Positions 1 to 8,701 are shown, counted from the stretch's first letter. The stretch is 42,344 bases of DNA from Kiritimatiellia bacterium (GCA_016929905.1 JAFGHX010000293.1:1-42344), one strand, 5' to 3'. Notes: generated by a model from the letters alone, not told the origin. A program made the numbers and translations.

Positions 1-696
1 CTGTTCGAGGCGGCCAACGGGGGCACGATCTTCCTGGACGAAGTGGGCTCGACGCCGCTGAGCATTCAAGGCAAGCTGCTGCGCGTGTTGCAGGAGAAAG
101 AGGTGCGCCGCGTGGGGAGCAACGAGAACATACCCGTGGACTCCCGTGTGCTCGCGGCGACGAACAGCGACTTGCGCACGCTGATCGACCAGGGCACGTT
201 CCGGGAGGACCTGTACTACCGGCTCAGCGTGATCCCCATCGAGATCAAACCGCTGCGGGAGCGCCGGGAAGACATCCTGCCGATCGCCTATCAGGTTCTG
301 CAGCAGGAGGTGGGACCGGACCGCGAGTTGCCGGTGATTGAGCCGGACGTGCGCGAGGTCCTGGAGAACTACGGCTGGCCGGGCAACGTGCGGGAGCTTC
401 AGAACGCGTTGAAGCATGCGCTGATGTTCGCGCAGGAGAACAAGATTGCGCTGGACGCGCTGCCGCCGAAGATCGTGAATTCGGCTCGAGCGAGCGGCGG
501 CGGCACGCTGGGCGTTTCCGGGGCCGGCGAAGGCTACCGCGGGAAGTCGTTGAAGACGTTTCTGCGTGCGAAGGAGAACGAGTATCTCAAGCAGGTTCTT
601 TCCTACGTGGACGGCGACAAGGAGAAGGCCGCCAAGGCTCTGAAGATCAGCCTGGCCACGCTCTACCGCAAGCTGGGCACCGAGGAGGGGATGTAG
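1..696 (+). CDS. Sigma-54-dependent transcriptional activator, C-terminal part (5' end outside window)
   Basis: The reading frame is open from base 1, so the gene starts before the window. The visible 231 residues hold the second half of the AAA+ sigma-54 activator domain: Walker B (GGTIFLDEVG) at residues 7-16, the FREDLYYRLSV segment with the arginine finger region, and the sensor II motif WPGNVREL. A linker of about 40 residues follows, then a Fis-type helix-turn-helix (KAAKALKISLATLYRKL) at the end. The family remodels RNA polymerase-sigma-54 closed complexes. The GAFTGA loop and the N-terminal sensory domain lie upstream, so one cannot tell whether it is a response regulator. A sigma-54 promoter occurs in this window before a pilin gene (near 34366), but no link to this activator is shown. 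It converges on the ROK gene with a 12-base gap. Confidence 0.93.
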   Translation: MFEAANGGTIFLDEVGSTPLSIQGKLLRVLQEKEVRRVGSNENIPVDSRVLAATNSDLRTLIDQGTFREDLYYRLSVIPIEIKPLRERREDILPIAYQVLQQEVGPDRELPVIEPDVREVLENYGWPGNVRELQNALKHALMFAQENKIALDALPPKIVNSARASGGGTLGVSGAGEGYRGKSLKTFLRAKENEYLKQVLSYVDGDKEKAAKALKISLATLYRKLGTEEGM

Positions 697-708
697 TTCG
701 GGCGCGGA

Positions 709-1689
709 TCATGCCCACTGGCGGTGTTCGCCGCCAAGCGCGACGGCGAGTGCCCCGAGTTCGCCGATGCGGGCGCCCAGCGTGCTGACGGCCAGCTTGC
801 AGGCCTTTAGCGGCCACTCCCACACGAACCGTTTCAGTTCCTCGCGCAGCGGATCCATCAGGAAGTCGCCGGCATGCACGGCGATGGTCCCGAGGATGAT
901 CACTTCGGGGTTGAGAATCATGATGAGGTTCCCGACTCCCTGGGCCAGCCGCGTGACGTAGGTCTGCCACTCCCGCAGCGCGAAGGCGTCCCCGTCCTTT
1001 GCGGCTTCGAGAAAGGCCTTGAAATCGATCTTGTCCGGGTCGCCGCCGGCCTTGGCCACGACGGCGGTCGATATCTTCTCGGCCTTGATGCGGTCGCGCA
1101 GGCGGTTGGCGACATTGAGTCCGCCGCAGAACGCCTCGAAGCAGCCCTTCAGCCCGCACCCGCAGGGCGGCCCGTCCAGTTCGAGGATGTGGTGGCCCAC
1201 TTCGCCGCCGGTGTCGGTTGCGCCCTGGACGAGGCGCCCGTCGGCGATGATGCCGCCGCCCATACCGGTGCTGTGCGTAAGGTAGACGATATTCTTCACG
1301 CCGCGGTTGCTGCCGAAGTAGTACTCGGCCAGCACGGCGGCATTGGCGTCGTTGTTGAAGAAGACGGGCCGCTTCAGCCCGTTCTCCAGCCGTTCGACGA
1401 TCCGGACGTCCTGCCACGCCGGCATGTTCGGCGACTCCAGAATGATTCCGTGCCGGGTGTCCAGCGGGCCGGGCGCTCCGACGCCGACGGCCTTGACCTG
1501 GTCGGCGGCCAGGCCCGCCTGCCCGATCACGTCTCCGCACAGGGGCAGCAGGCGCTGAAAATAGGAGTCGACGGGCTTCGTGGCGTCGGTCGGCATGCGG
1601 GCCGAGCCGAGAATTTCCCCGTGCCGTGTTCCCACGCAGACCGCCGTCTTCGTCGCTCCAACGTCGATGCCGAGGTAGGCCGTCTTCAT
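709..1689 (-). CDS. ROK family sugar kinase (glucokinase-like)
   Basis: A 326-residue protein of normal ROK length. It has the N-terminal phosphate-binding motif DVGATKT (residues 9-15), GVGAPGPLD (about 69-77), the catalytic Asn-Asp pair FNNDAN with D114, and the ROK zinc signature: GHH around H166 followed by CGCGLKGC (C176, C178, C183). ROK kinases phosphorylate sugars such as glucose, N-acetylglucosamine or N-acetylmannosamine with ATP. ROK repressors carry an extra N-terminal HTH, which is absent here, so this is an enzyme. The substrate cannot be told from sequence. The start is the ATG five bases after the kinase stop codon; there is no Shine-Dalgarno, so translational coupling to the kinase gene is likely. 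The longer open frame upstream overlaps the kinase gene and was not used. Confidence 0.92.
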   Translation of the reverse strand: MKTAYLGIDVGATKTAVCVGTRHGEILGSARMPTDATKPVDSYFQRLLPLCGDVIGQAGLAADQVKAVGVGAPGPLDTRHGIILESPNMPAWQDVRIVERLENGLKRPVFFNNDANAAVLAEYYFGSNRGVKNIVYLTHSTGMGGGIIADGRLVQGATDTGGEVGHHILELDGPPCGCGLKGCFEAFCGGLNVANRLRDRIKAEKISTAVVAKAGGDPDKIDFKAFLEAAKDGDAFALREWQTYVTRLAQGVGNLIMILNPEVIILGTIAVHAGDFLMDPLREELKRFVWEWPLKACKLAVSTLGARIGELGALAVALGGEHRQWA

Positions 1690-1693
1690 AGTG

Positions 1694-4207
1694 CTAGTCG
1701 AGATCGCCGGGTTTGGTGGTGGAGATGGTGAGGTCGTCGAGGAACGTGCCCTGCTTGCCGCCGGCGAGCAGGAACGCGGTGAAAGCGGATTTGCGGTTCG
1801 CGAAACCCAGATTCTCGGCCAGAAGCCGGCCGTCGAGGAAGACGGCCCATTTCTGAGCCCCGTAGTCCTGCATGAGCGTGATCCGGACCCAGGCGCCGGG
1901 ACGGACCCGCTTGGCGGCCGGCTTCTCCCACTTGCGCGAGGTCCCGTCGTAGACGGCAAGCCGGCCGCGCGAATCGAGGAAGAACGCCACCGTCGCATCC
2001 TGCCAGACACGGGGCGGCTGTCTGGCGCCATGGGTTTCCAGCCTGACGTACATGTCGGTCCACACCGTCCGTCCGGCGCGGCTGCCAAGCAGCTTCATGA
2101 CGCCGGCCGATTTGAGCGCCAACGCCTGTTTTCCGGAATGGATGACCTCCGTCTGCACCACGGCCCCTTCGCCCCTGGCCTGCCAACCGCGTTGCCCGCT
2201 GATGCTGCCGGCTTTGAGTTCCTCGAATCCTTCGACAAACGGCAGTGCCTGCACGGACGTATCGGTGCTCACGGGGGCGTCCTCGGGACTGGCCTCGTAC
2301 AGGCGCGGCATGCAGCGCTTTGCAATGGCTTCGGCTTCTTCGTGATGCCGGGCGGCCTGCGCGACGGCCGACTCGGCCTGCGGCAGGTACCCGTGTTCAT
2401 AGAACAGAATGGCGAGGGCCACTTCCTTCTCGGCCAGCTCGCGGACGGTTCGGAAATTGTCAAGCGTCAGGAACTGGTTGGCGAATTTTCGGAACTGGAG
2501 CAGGCTGACCCGGTCCCAGGGCACGACGACATCGCTGAGCTTGACGCCCTCCTCGCTCGCACCGTAGACGTCGCGCGACGTACCGCGCGCCAGCCAGCCG
2601 TAGGCCAGGCGGCCGCGATTGAGCTGTTCGATGATGAACGCCTTGAGTTCGGTCAGCCGTTCATACCGCTCCGCGGCCACGGATATCTTCTGCTTGGCCT
2701 GTTCGCTCTCGATGTCGGAGAGGTCCACCTTCAGCCGCTGGCCGGCCTCGGCGAAGGCGTTGACTTTCACGAGCCGGGCATTGGCCTCCACGGCGTTCTC
2801 AACGCGTTCGACCTCCTCTTCCATCTTCTTCTGCCGTGCCAGTTCGGCTTCTCGGGCCTGTCTCTGCGCCGCGAGTTCCTCGCGCTGTTTTCTGGCCCGT
2901 TCCTCGGCGAGCCGCCGTGCCTCTTCTTGTTTCTGCTGTTCTTCGGCGAGCTTCGCCAGGCGTTGCAGCTCGGCCTGTTCGTCGATCTTCTGCTGGCGAA
3001 GCAACGCCGCCCGTTCGGCTTCTTTCTGCCCGCGGATCCGTTCTTCTTCTTCCCGCTGCAGTTGCCGCTGGAATGCCTCCGCCTCACGTTGAGCCCGTTC
3101 CGCGTCCTTGCGGCGCTGCTCCTCCACCGCGCGGTTGTGGATGCCGATGCCGATCATGGCCGCCACGATCACGACCACCACGGCGGCCATGCCGATCCAG
3201 ACCCCCTTGGACGTCTTGGCGGGCGCCTGCTGCCTCGGCTCGGTCCGTTCCCTCTTGACGGCATTCGACGCTCGGTGCAGGTCGGACAAGAGCGAGTCGT
3301 AGGTGGGGTACCGATGCGTCGGATCGGCTTCGAGCATCCGTTTGATGGTGCGCGCCACCTGGTCGTGAATGTCCGGCCGTCTGGACCGCACGTCGCGCGG
3401 CGGATGCAGCAGGCGGGCCTGCACGACGCCGAGCGCGGTCTTCCCGTCGAAGGGCGGTTTCGCCACGAGCGCATGGTACAGGGTGGCACCCAGGCTGTAG
3501 ATGTCGGATCGGCAGTCGGTCTTTTGCCTGCGTACCTTCTCCGGCGCGATGTAGTAGGGCGTCCCCCATATCTCGCCCTGGTGCGCCTGGCGTTCCTGGA
3601 TGAAGTTGGCCAGGCCGAAGTCCACCACTTTCGGCATCCGGTTCGGGCCGAACAGAATGTTGGCCGGCTTGATGTCGCCGTGGACGATGCCCTTCTGGTT
3701 GGCGGCGCGCAGGCCCTGCGCGACGCCGATCCCGATTTCACAGACCAGTTCCTCGTCCAGCGGTTTGCCGGACGACATGATTTCGTCCAGCCGGCCCCCG
3801 TCGAGGAACTCCATGACGATATAGGGCCGGCCCGATTCCTGGCCAAAAGAGTAGATCTGCGCGATATTGGGGTGGTTGGGGGCGGCCGCGGCCCGCGCTT
3901 CCCGCAGGAAGCTTTCCACAAACTGCTGGTCTTCGCTCAGCGAGGCGTGCATGACCTTCAGCGCGACGTACCGGCCGAGCGATTGGTCGAAGGCGCGGTA
4001 CACGGTACCCATGCCGCCCGAACCGAGCTTGTCCAGGAGGAGGAAGGTGCCCAGCCTGGCCGGAACCGGCTGCCGGGTCCCGCATTTCGGGCAGTCCACT
4101 TCGGCGAACGGACTCGCCCCGGTTGTGTTCATCACGTGCTGGCATTTCCGGCAGCGCAGCTCGCTTACACTTTCACCCAGGATGTCCGGGTCTTGGCTGG
4201 TTGACAC
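1694..4207 (-). CDS. Membrane Ser/Thr protein kinase with N-terminal zinc ribbon and C-terminal LamG-like domain
   Basis: 837 residues. N-terminal zinc ribbon (C19, C22, C39, C42), then a Hanks-type kinase domain at about 52-315: glycine loop LGSGGMGTVY, ATP lysine K84 (VALK), catalytic loop VHGDIKPAN (D178), DFG 196-198, APE 221-223. The usual HRD is HGD, so this is a non-RD kinase whose activation loop may not need phosphorylation. One membrane helix lies at about 336-356, then a long charged coiled coil (about 358-500), then a C-terminal region from about 650 that resembles a LamG/concanavalin-like fold (weak call). The kinase faces the cytoplasm; the C-terminus should be outside. The start is GTG with AGAGGG upstream. 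It probably forms an operon with the ROK gene. Targets are unknown. Confidence 0.93.
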   Translation of the reverse strand: MSTSQDPDILGESVSELRCRKCQHVMNTTGASPFAEVDCPKCGTRQPVPARLGTFLLLDKLGSGGMGTVYRAFDQSLGRYVALKVMHASLSEDQQFVESFLREARAAAAPNHPNIAQIYSFGQESGRPYIVMEFLDGGRLDEIMSSGKPLDEELVCEIGIGVAQGLRAANQKGIVHGDIKPANILFGPNRMPKVVDFGLANFIQERQAHQGEIWGTPYYIAPEKVRRQKTDCRSDIYSLGATLYHALVAKPPFDGKTALGVVQARLLHPPRDVRSRRPDIHDQVARTIKRMLEADPTHRYPTYDSLLSDLHRASNAVKRERTEPRQQAPAKTSKGVWIGMAAVVVVIVAAMIGIGIHNRAVEEQRRKDAERAQREAEAFQRQLQREEEERIRGQKEAERAALLRQQKIDEQAELQRLAKLAEEQQKQEEARRLAEERARKQREELAAQRQAREAELARQKKMEEEVERVENAVEANARLVKVNAFAEAGQRLKVDLSDIESEQAKQKISVAAERYERLTELKAFIIEQLNRGRLAYGWLARGTSRDVYGASEEGVKLSDVVVPWDRVSLLQFRKFANQFLTLDNFRTVRELAEKEVALAILFYEHGYLPQAESAVAQAARHHEEAEAIAKRCMPRLYEASPEDAPVSTDTSVQALPFVEGFEELKAGSISGQRGWQARGEGAVVQTEVIHSGKQALALKSAGVMKLLGSRAGRTVWTDMYVRLETHGARQPPRVWQDATVAFFLDSRGRLAVYDGTSRKWEKPAAKRVRPGAWVRITLMQDYGAQKWAVFLDGRLLAENLGFANRKSAFTAFLLAGGKQGTFLDDLTISTTKPGDLD

Positions 4208-4305
4208 GACGCCCTCTGGAGCCGATGCTGCTTGCAGGGACAGACTGCCCAGAACCGAGTTTCGCAGGCGCGAGAATCGCGCAGGAAAGCCCCGCTTCTC
4301 CGGTT

Positions 4306-4335
4306 ATGATAGGGCTTTTTTCCTTGCGTTGTCCA
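4306..4335 (-). promoter_or_regulatory. Sigma-70-type promoter for the kinase/ROK operon
   Basis: On the minus strand TGGACA (-35, 4330-4335) and TATCAT (-10, 4306-4311) are separated by 18 bases. This lies about 100 bases upstream of the kinase GTG. It overlaps the -35 region of the candidate lgt promoter on the other strand, so the two promoters would compete. Found by eye only. Confidence 0.4.
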
Positions 4336-4352
4336 TCACAAATTTCTATGCT
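4324..4352 (+). promoter_or_regulatory. Candidate sigma-70-type promoter for lgt, very close to the start codon
   Basis: TTGCGT (4324-4329) and TATGCT (4347-4352) with a 17-base spacer. Transcription would start near 4359, only a few bases before the ATG at 4363, which has no Shine-Dalgarno. A weaker alternative -10 (TATGAT, 4305-4310) further upstream would give an ordinary leader. Confidence 0.4.
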
Positions 4353-4362
4353 CACCGGCATC

Positions 4363-5157
4363 ATGCATCCGGTTTGCTTTACCCTGTTCGGCAAGGCGAT
4401 TCACTGGTATGGGATCATGGCGGCGCTCGGCTTCCTGGCCGCGGTCGTGCATTGGACGGTCCTCGGCAGGCATGAGCGGCTGCCGCCTGCGTTCGGCACC
4501 GATCTCGGCGTGTGGCTGCTGTTGGCGGGGCTGATCGGTTCGCGTCTCGCTTTCGTGGCGGCGGAGTTCGAGGCGTTCCGGGACAAGCCCTGGACGGTCT
4601 TCCGAATCGACCAGGGCGGCGTGGTGTTTTACGGCGGGTTCCTGGGCGGGTGTCTGGGCGCCTTCATCTTCAGCCGCATTCGGCACTACAGGCTCTGGCC
4701 CGTCGCCGACTTTGCCATCACCGCCATTCCCCTTGCGCATGCATTCGGGCGGGTCGGCTGTTTCCTGAACGGATGCTGTTACGGCAGCCCCTATGACGGC
4801 TGGCTCGCGGTCCGGTACCCGGATCGCTGGGCGCCCGAACCCCTGCGTGTGGCCGGGCAGGCGCGCTCGATGCCGGTGCATCCGGTGCAACTTTACGAGT
4901 CGGCTTTCAACGTGTTGCTGTGGCTTGCGCTGCTGCACGCCTATCGACGCCGCCGGAAGGACGGCAGTATCTTCGGGCTGTATCTCGTCGCGTATCCGAT
5001 CTGGCGTTTTGCGATAGAATTCCTGCGCGGCGATCCCCGGGTGCGCGTGCTGGGCCTTTCGGTGTACCAGTGGGGCAGCATGCTGCTGCTGCTGATCGGG
5101 GCGGTTCTGCTGCTGAAACTGCCGAGACGGCGAAGCGCCTGGGTGGAAACGGAGTAA
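4363..5157 (+). CDS. lgt: Prolipoprotein diacylglyceryl transferase Lgt
   Basis: 264 residues, normal for Lgt, with about seven membrane helices. The Lgt signature GRVGCFLNGCCYG is present near residues 129-141 (family pattern GRxGNFxNGxxxG, with Cys for the usual Asn), preceded by HAFGR and followed by the HPVQLYES segment. Lgt moves diacylglycerol from phosphatidylglycerol to the lipobox cysteine of prolipoproteins at the inner membrane. The start at 4363 gives MHPVCF...IHWYGIMAALGF, which matches the usual Lgt N-terminus; an in-frame ATG at 4348 is the alternative, and neither has a Shine-Dalgarno. It is followed after 27 bases by the RluD-type gene. Its phosphatidylglycerol substrate depends on PgsA, encoded at 38242. 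Confidence 0.93.
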   Translation: MHPVCFTLFGKAIHWYGIMAALGFLAAVVHWTVLGRHERLPPAFGTDLGVWLLLAGLIGSRLAFVAAEFEAFRDKPWTVFRIDQGGVVFYGGFLGGCLGAFIFSRIRHYRLWPVADFAITAIPLAHAFGRVGCFLNGCCYGSPYDGWLAVRYPDRWAPEPLRVAGQARSMPVHPVQLYESAFNVLLWLALLHAYRRRRKDGSIFGLYLVAYPIWRFAIEFLRGDPRVRVLGLSVYQWGSMLLLLIGAVLLLKLPRRRSAWVETE

Positions 5158-5174
5158 GGCGGGCTTCGCCCGCC
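5158..5174. other. Hairpin between lgt and the rluD-type gene
   Basis: GGCGGGC / GCCCGCC, 7-bp perfect stem with a TTC loop, directly after the lgt stop codon. No T-run follows, so it is not a standard intrinsic terminator. It may tune read-through or mRNA stability between the two genes. Confidence 0.4.
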
Positions 5175-5184
5175 TCGACAGCCG

Positions 5185-6192
5185 ATGAAGGCGCCGGACA
5201 AGACAGCATGGCATTCCGCGGCGGGCGAGGCATCCGCATCCCCGGGCATCGGCCCGCCGGTCCGTGCCCCGCAACCGCTCACCTTTGTCGTTCCGGAAGC
5301 CGACGCCGGGACGCGGCTTGACGTCTGGGTGGCGCGCCACGCGCCCGGCCTGTCGAGAAGCCGCGTGCAGGCCTTGATTCGCGCAGGCGCCATCAGAGTG
5401 CGCGGCCGACGTCAGAAGCCCCACTACCCGTTGCCCGGCGGTTCCTCGCTGACGATCGAGATTCCCGCTGCCGTTGGCACGGAACTGGCGCCCGAACCGA
5501 TCCCGGTTGACATTCTGCACGAAGACGACGACATCGTGGTGGTGAACAAGCCGGCCGGGCTTGTGGTGCATCCGGCGGCCGGCCATCCCGCGGGCACCCT
5601 TGTGAACGCGCTGCTGTACCATTGCAGGGTGTTGCCGGGCATAGCGGGTGAGCGCCGGCCCGGGATTGTGCATCGCCTGGACAAGAACACAAGCGGCGTG
5701 ATGGTCGTGGCCAAGCACGATGCCGCCATGGCCGGGCTGGTCGCTCAGTTCAAAGCGGGTGCCGTGCGCAAGGAGTACCTGGCGTTGGTTTGGGGGCTGC
5801 CGAAGCCTGCGGTCGGCCGGCTTGAGACGCTGATCGGCAGGAGCACGCAGGATCGCAAGAAGATGTCGGCCACGCCCAAGACTGGACGTACCGGCGTGAC
5901 GCGCTATGAGGTCCTGGAACATTTCGCGGCGGGAGTGTCTCTTCTGCGCGTCAGGATCGAGACGGGCCGGACCCATCAGATCCGGGTGCACATGGCGTTC
6001 ATGGGCCACCCGGTTCTGGGCGACGCCCAGTACGGGACGGGGCGAAGGACGTGCAGCCCGGTCCGCGTGCAGCGGCAGATGTTGCACGCCTTGCGGCTCG
6101 GGTTGACGCATCCCGGCAGTGGGAAGCCCCTGCAGTTCTTGGCCCCCGTGCCGGCGGATATGGAAGAGGTGTTGCGTCGGTTGCGCGAGTAG
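5185..6192 (+). CDS. RluA/RluD family 23S rRNA pseudouridine synthase
   Basis: 335 residues. An S4 RNA-binding domain lies at about 40-100 (TRLDVWVARH, SRSRVQALIRAGAIRV), followed by the RluA-type catalytic domain with HRLDKNTSG, whose Asp166 is the nucleophile. Further family motifs are NKPAGLVVHP and GRTHQIRVH. The S4-plus-RluA layout and length match RluD, which makes pseudouridines 1911/1915/1917 in helix 69 of 23S rRNA, but RluC-type enzymes share this layout, so the site is inferred. The first about 30 residues are Ala/Pro-rich and not part of the family core, so the true start could lie downstream; no strong Shine-Dalgarno decides this. It probably shares a transcript with lgt. Confidence 0.9.
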   Translation: MKAPDKTAWHSAAGEASASPGIGPPVRAPQPLTFVVPEADAGTRLDVWVARHAPGLSRSRVQALIRAGAIRVRGRRQKPHYPLPGGSSLTIEIPAAVGTELAPEPIPVDILHEDDDIVVVNKPAGLVVHPAAGHPAGTLVNALLYHCRVLPGIAGERRPGIVHRLDKNTSGVMVVAKHDAAMAGLVAQFKAGAVRKEYLALVWGLPKPAVGRLETLIGRSTQDRKKMSATPKTGRTGVTRYEVLEHFAAGVSLLRVRIETGRTHQIRVHMAFMGHPVLGDAQYGTGRRTCSPVRVQRQMLHALRLGLTHPGSGKPLQFLAPVPADMEEVLRRLRE

Positions 6193-6196
6193 AACA

Positions 6197-6228
6197 GCCG
6201 CGCCGGCTCTTCCGACAGCCGGCGCGGC
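6197..6228. terminator. Strong hairpin between convergent rluD-type gene and pssA
   Basis: GCCGCGCCGGCT and its exact complement AGCCGGCGCGGC, a 12-bp stem with an 8-base loop, lie five bases after the rluD-type stop in the convergent gap. No T-run follows on either side, so it is terminator-like rather than a textbook intrinsic terminator. It could also protect 3' ends. Confidence 0.45.
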
Positions 6229-6266
6229 GCTGTGCCGATGGGGCAGGGAAGGCGAGCCGTCCGCGC

Positions 6267-7007
6267 TCAGGCGCCGGTGGGCTGGCGCGCGGCCGGGCCC
6301 GTCGCGGCCGGCGGGGCCACGCGTTTGTGCAGGAGGGGGCCGATTCCCACGTAGCCCAGCCCGAGCAGCAGCATCACATAGGCGGCGGGGACGGAGACAC
6401 CGGGCAGCAGGAACAGGACCACGAGCACGACGCACACGGCGAACGCGGCCGCCTTCTTGGTCGGTTTGGGATAACGGACGTTGGATACCTGCAGAACCGT
6501 GAACAGCAGCACACCCGTCAGAAATACGGCAGCGCCCGGGCCGCGTCCGATCGAGAAACCGGCGAACCGTTCGGAGTGGTTCAGGAAGACGAGCACGGCG
6601 ACCCACCCGGCATTGGCCGTGATCGGCAGCCCGGTGTAACCCTTCTGCCCGTGATCCACGTTCTGCACCTTGAACCGGGAAAGGCGGAAGACGCCCGAGA
6701 GCACCACGGCCAGGGCAATGGCGGCGCGCCAGATTCGATGTTCCGGGAGGACGGTCTCATACAGCAGGATGGCGGGCGCCAGACCGAAGGCGGTGATGTC
6801 CACGAAGGTGTCCATCTCGCCGCCGAATTCGCTGGAGACATGGAACAGGCGCGCCAGATTGCCGTCAAGCCCGTCGAGGATCATGGCCAGCATGATCAAT
6901 TGCGCGGCGAGCCCGAACCGGCCGTCGAGCGTCATGAGGATGGCGGTGACGCCTGAGAGCAGGGCGAGGACGGTCAGACAGTTGGGTGCCCAGCGCCGCC
7001 AACTCAA
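6267..7007 (-). CDS. pssA: CDP-diacylglycerol--serine O-phosphatidyltransferase
   Basis: 246 residues with about six to eight membrane helices. The CDP-alcohol phosphotransferase motif is exact: D45-x2-DG-x2-AR-x8-G-x3-D66-x3-D70. The enzyme joins CDP-diacylglycerol and serine to give phosphatidylserine in the inner membrane. The assignment to PssA rather than another CDP-alcohol transferase rests on the four-base overlap (ATGA) with the upstream phosphatidylserine decarboxylase gene, the product of which uses phosphatidylserine. Together the two genes make phosphatidylethanolamine. Confidence 0.93.
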   Translation of the reverse strand: MSWRRWAPNCLTVLALLSGVTAILMTLDGRFGLAAQLIMLAMILDGLDGNLARLFHVSSEFGGEMDTFVDITAFGLAPAILLYETVLPEHRIWRAAIALAVVLSGVFRLSRFKVQNVDHGQKGYTGLPITANAGWVAVLVFLNHSERFAGFSIGRGPGAAVFLTGVLLFTVLQVSNVRYPKPTKKAAAFAVCVVLVVLFLLPGVSVPAAYVMLLLGLGYVGIGPLLHKRVAPPAATGPAARQPTGA

Positions 7008-7672
7008 GGCGTAGCCTCCTTCTTCAACACGGCCACCGCCGTCTCACCCGCACGGACGCAGTCTCCTTCCTGAACCCGGACCTCGACGTCGGCGGCCGGC
7101 AGGTAGATGTCGAGCCGGGACCCGAACTTCATCATGCCGATCCGCTCCCCGCCCCCGATGAACTGGCCCGGCTCCAGCCAGTAGACGACGTCGCGGGTGA
7201 CGGGCCCGGCGATCTGTTTGACGAGGCACGTCGTTTCCGCGCCTTTGATCACGACGGTGTTGTGCGTGTTGTGGTCAGAGGCCTTGTGCTGAAAAGTGAA
7301 ATAGCGTTTGCCCGGGAACTCGCCCAGGAAGGTCACCTCGCCCGCCATGGGCGCCCGGTTCACATGCACGTTCAACAGGCTGAGGAAGATGCTGATCCGC
7401 ACGGCGTTCGCATGCAGATGCTCCTCTTCTTGCACACGATCTATGCGCACGACTCGGCCGTCCGCGCCAGAGAGGATCGCGGAGGGGTCGCGCGGCGGTT
7501 TCCGTTCGGGATCGCGGAAGAAATAGAGCAGATAGGCGACGGCCAGGATTCCGGCCGCCGTCGACAGAGCGGCGCCCTTCTTCTTTCTCAGCCAGCGCAG
7601 GAGGATCGCGAAAAGGCCGAACAGGGCGATCGTTCCGAGCACGAAAGGGATCACTTCAGTTCTGATGCTCAT
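7004..7672 (-). CDS. psd: Phosphatidylserine decarboxylase proenzyme
   Basis: 222 residues, the short Psd type. Two N-terminal membrane helices (about 8-25 and 38-52) are followed by the catalytic domain: FFRDPER, SGADGRV, NVHVNRAP (H103), and the self-cleavage motif KFGSRLDIYLP, where Gly184-Ser185 should be cut to make the pyruvoyl cofactor. It turns phosphatidylserine into phosphatidylethanolamine. The start at 7672 gives the normal N-terminus; the open frame upstream to 7804 includes the promoter and was rejected. It heads the operon with pssA. Confidence 0.93.
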   Translation of the reverse strand: MSIRTEVIPFVLGTIALFGLFAILLRWLRKKKGAALSTAAGILAVAYLLYFFRDPERKPPRDPSAILSGADGRVVRIDRVQEEEHLHANAVRISIFLSLLNVHVNRAPMAGEVTFLGEFPGKRYFTFQHKASDHNTHNTVVIKGAETTCLVKQIAGPVTRDVVYWLEPGQFIGGGERIGMMKFGSRLDIYLPAADVEVRVQEGDCVRAGETAVAVLKKEATP

Positions 7673-7780
7673 CGGATATGGCCATTCCTGAGAGCGGGCG
7701 TTTTGCCCGTGTTCACGATTGGCCGGGCACCCTTTGGCGCCACGGCAGACGGCGCAGAGCGGCCGCGGATATTGGCGCCT

Positions 7781-7809
7781 ACTATCGCGGATGCGGCAGC
7801 ACATGTCAA
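7781..7809 (-). promoter_or_regulatory. Sigma-70-type promoter for psd-pssA
   Basis: Minus-strand TTGACA (7804-7809) and GATAGT (7781-7786) with a 17-base spacer; the predicted transcript has a leader of about 100 bases before psd. The rest of the 7673-7973 gap shows no gene, repeat or clear terminator. Confidence 0.5.
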
Positions 7810-7973
7810 GGCTGGAGTCCGGGGGCCGCTCACACGCCCGGCGGCGCCGGAACGGCTGGATCGCCGCGCGAACACGGGCCGCGCCCGCCGACCTGTCGCG
7901 CCAAAGTCGCGAGGCGTCTGCGCCTCGGGACGACGGCGGAAGCGCCGCGCGAAGGCGGGTTCTCGACCAAGTT

Positions 7974-8693
7974 TCAGTCGCGTCCCCGGCGCGGGGCGCG
8001 CGCCATATCGGCCAGCACGGCGCGGGCTGCGGCCGCCGGGTCGGCCGCCGCCAGGATGGAACGGCCGACGACCAGGAAATCGGACCCGGCCGCCACGGCG
8101 GCGGCAGGGGTGGCCACGCGCTTCTGGTCGCCCGCCTGATCGTCGGGCAACCGGATGCCCGGCGTCACGAGAAGGGGGGTGGCGCCGAAGCGGGTGCGCA
8201 GCGCGGGGGCCTCGTGCACCGAGGTCACCAGCCCGTCAATTCCCGCTGTCAGGGCCAGTTCGCCGAGCGCCAGCGCCTGCGCCTCCACCGTGCGGGAGAT
8301 GCCCAGATCCGCAAGGTCTTCGGGGCCCAGGCTCGTGAGCGTCGTCACCGCTATCAGCTTCGGCGCGGCCGGTCCGGCTTCCGCGGCCGCGCCGGCGGCT
8401 GCTTTCAGCATCTCGCGCCCGCCCGCGGCGTGCACCGTCAGCAGGGAAACGCCGAGCGCCGAGGCGGAGCGGACCGCCCGCGCGACGGTTCTGGGAATAT
8501 CGTGGAACTTGAGGTCCAGGAAGATCTTCTTTCCCTCGTCGGCGAGCAGACGCAAGGGGGTGAAGCCTTCCTTGGTGAACAGCTCCAGCCCGACCTTGTA
8601 GGTGGCGACGGCGCGGGGCAGCGCCGCGATGATCGGTTCGATTTCCGTCGACGACGGCACGTCGAGGGCGACGACCAGTTCCGCTTTCTTCAT
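7974..8693 (-). CDS. pyrF: Orotidine 5'-phosphate decarboxylase
   Basis: 239 residues, the usual length for the bacterial short form. It has the family N-terminus LVVALDVPS (D11) and the catalytic Asp-Lys-x-x-Asp motif in DLKFHDIP (D60, K62, D65). The C-terminal VTPGIRLP and FLVVGRSI segments bind the phosphate. The enzyme decarboxylates OMP to UMP, the last step of de novo pyrimidine synthesis. The ATG has no Shine-Dalgarno, and a good -10 box ends eight bases before it, so the mRNA could be leaderless. No other pyr gene is in the window. It diverges from mfd. Confidence 0.95.
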   Translation of the reverse strand: MKKAELVVALDVPSSTEIEPIIAALPRAVATYKVGLELFTKEGFTPLRLLADEGKKIFLDLKFHDIPRTVARAVRSASALGVSLLTVHAAGGREMLKAAAGAAAEAGPAAPKLIAVTTLTSLGPEDLADLGISRTVEAQALALGELALTAGIDGLVTSVHEAPALRTRFGATPLLVTPGIRLPDDQAGDQKRVATPAAAVAAGSDFLVVGRSILAAADPAAAARAVLADMARAPRRGRD

Positions 8694-8701
8694 GGACGAG
8701 C

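Noticed and set aside
1691..4204. Plus-strand open frame of 837 codons opposite the kinase gene
   Set aside because: It mirrors the kinase frame codon for codon and has no family motifs; a GC-rich shadow.
4336..6606. Minus-strand open frame of 756 codons across lgt and the rluD-type gene
   Set aside because: Runs through two real genes and a hairpin; Arg/Pro/His-rich composition without domains.
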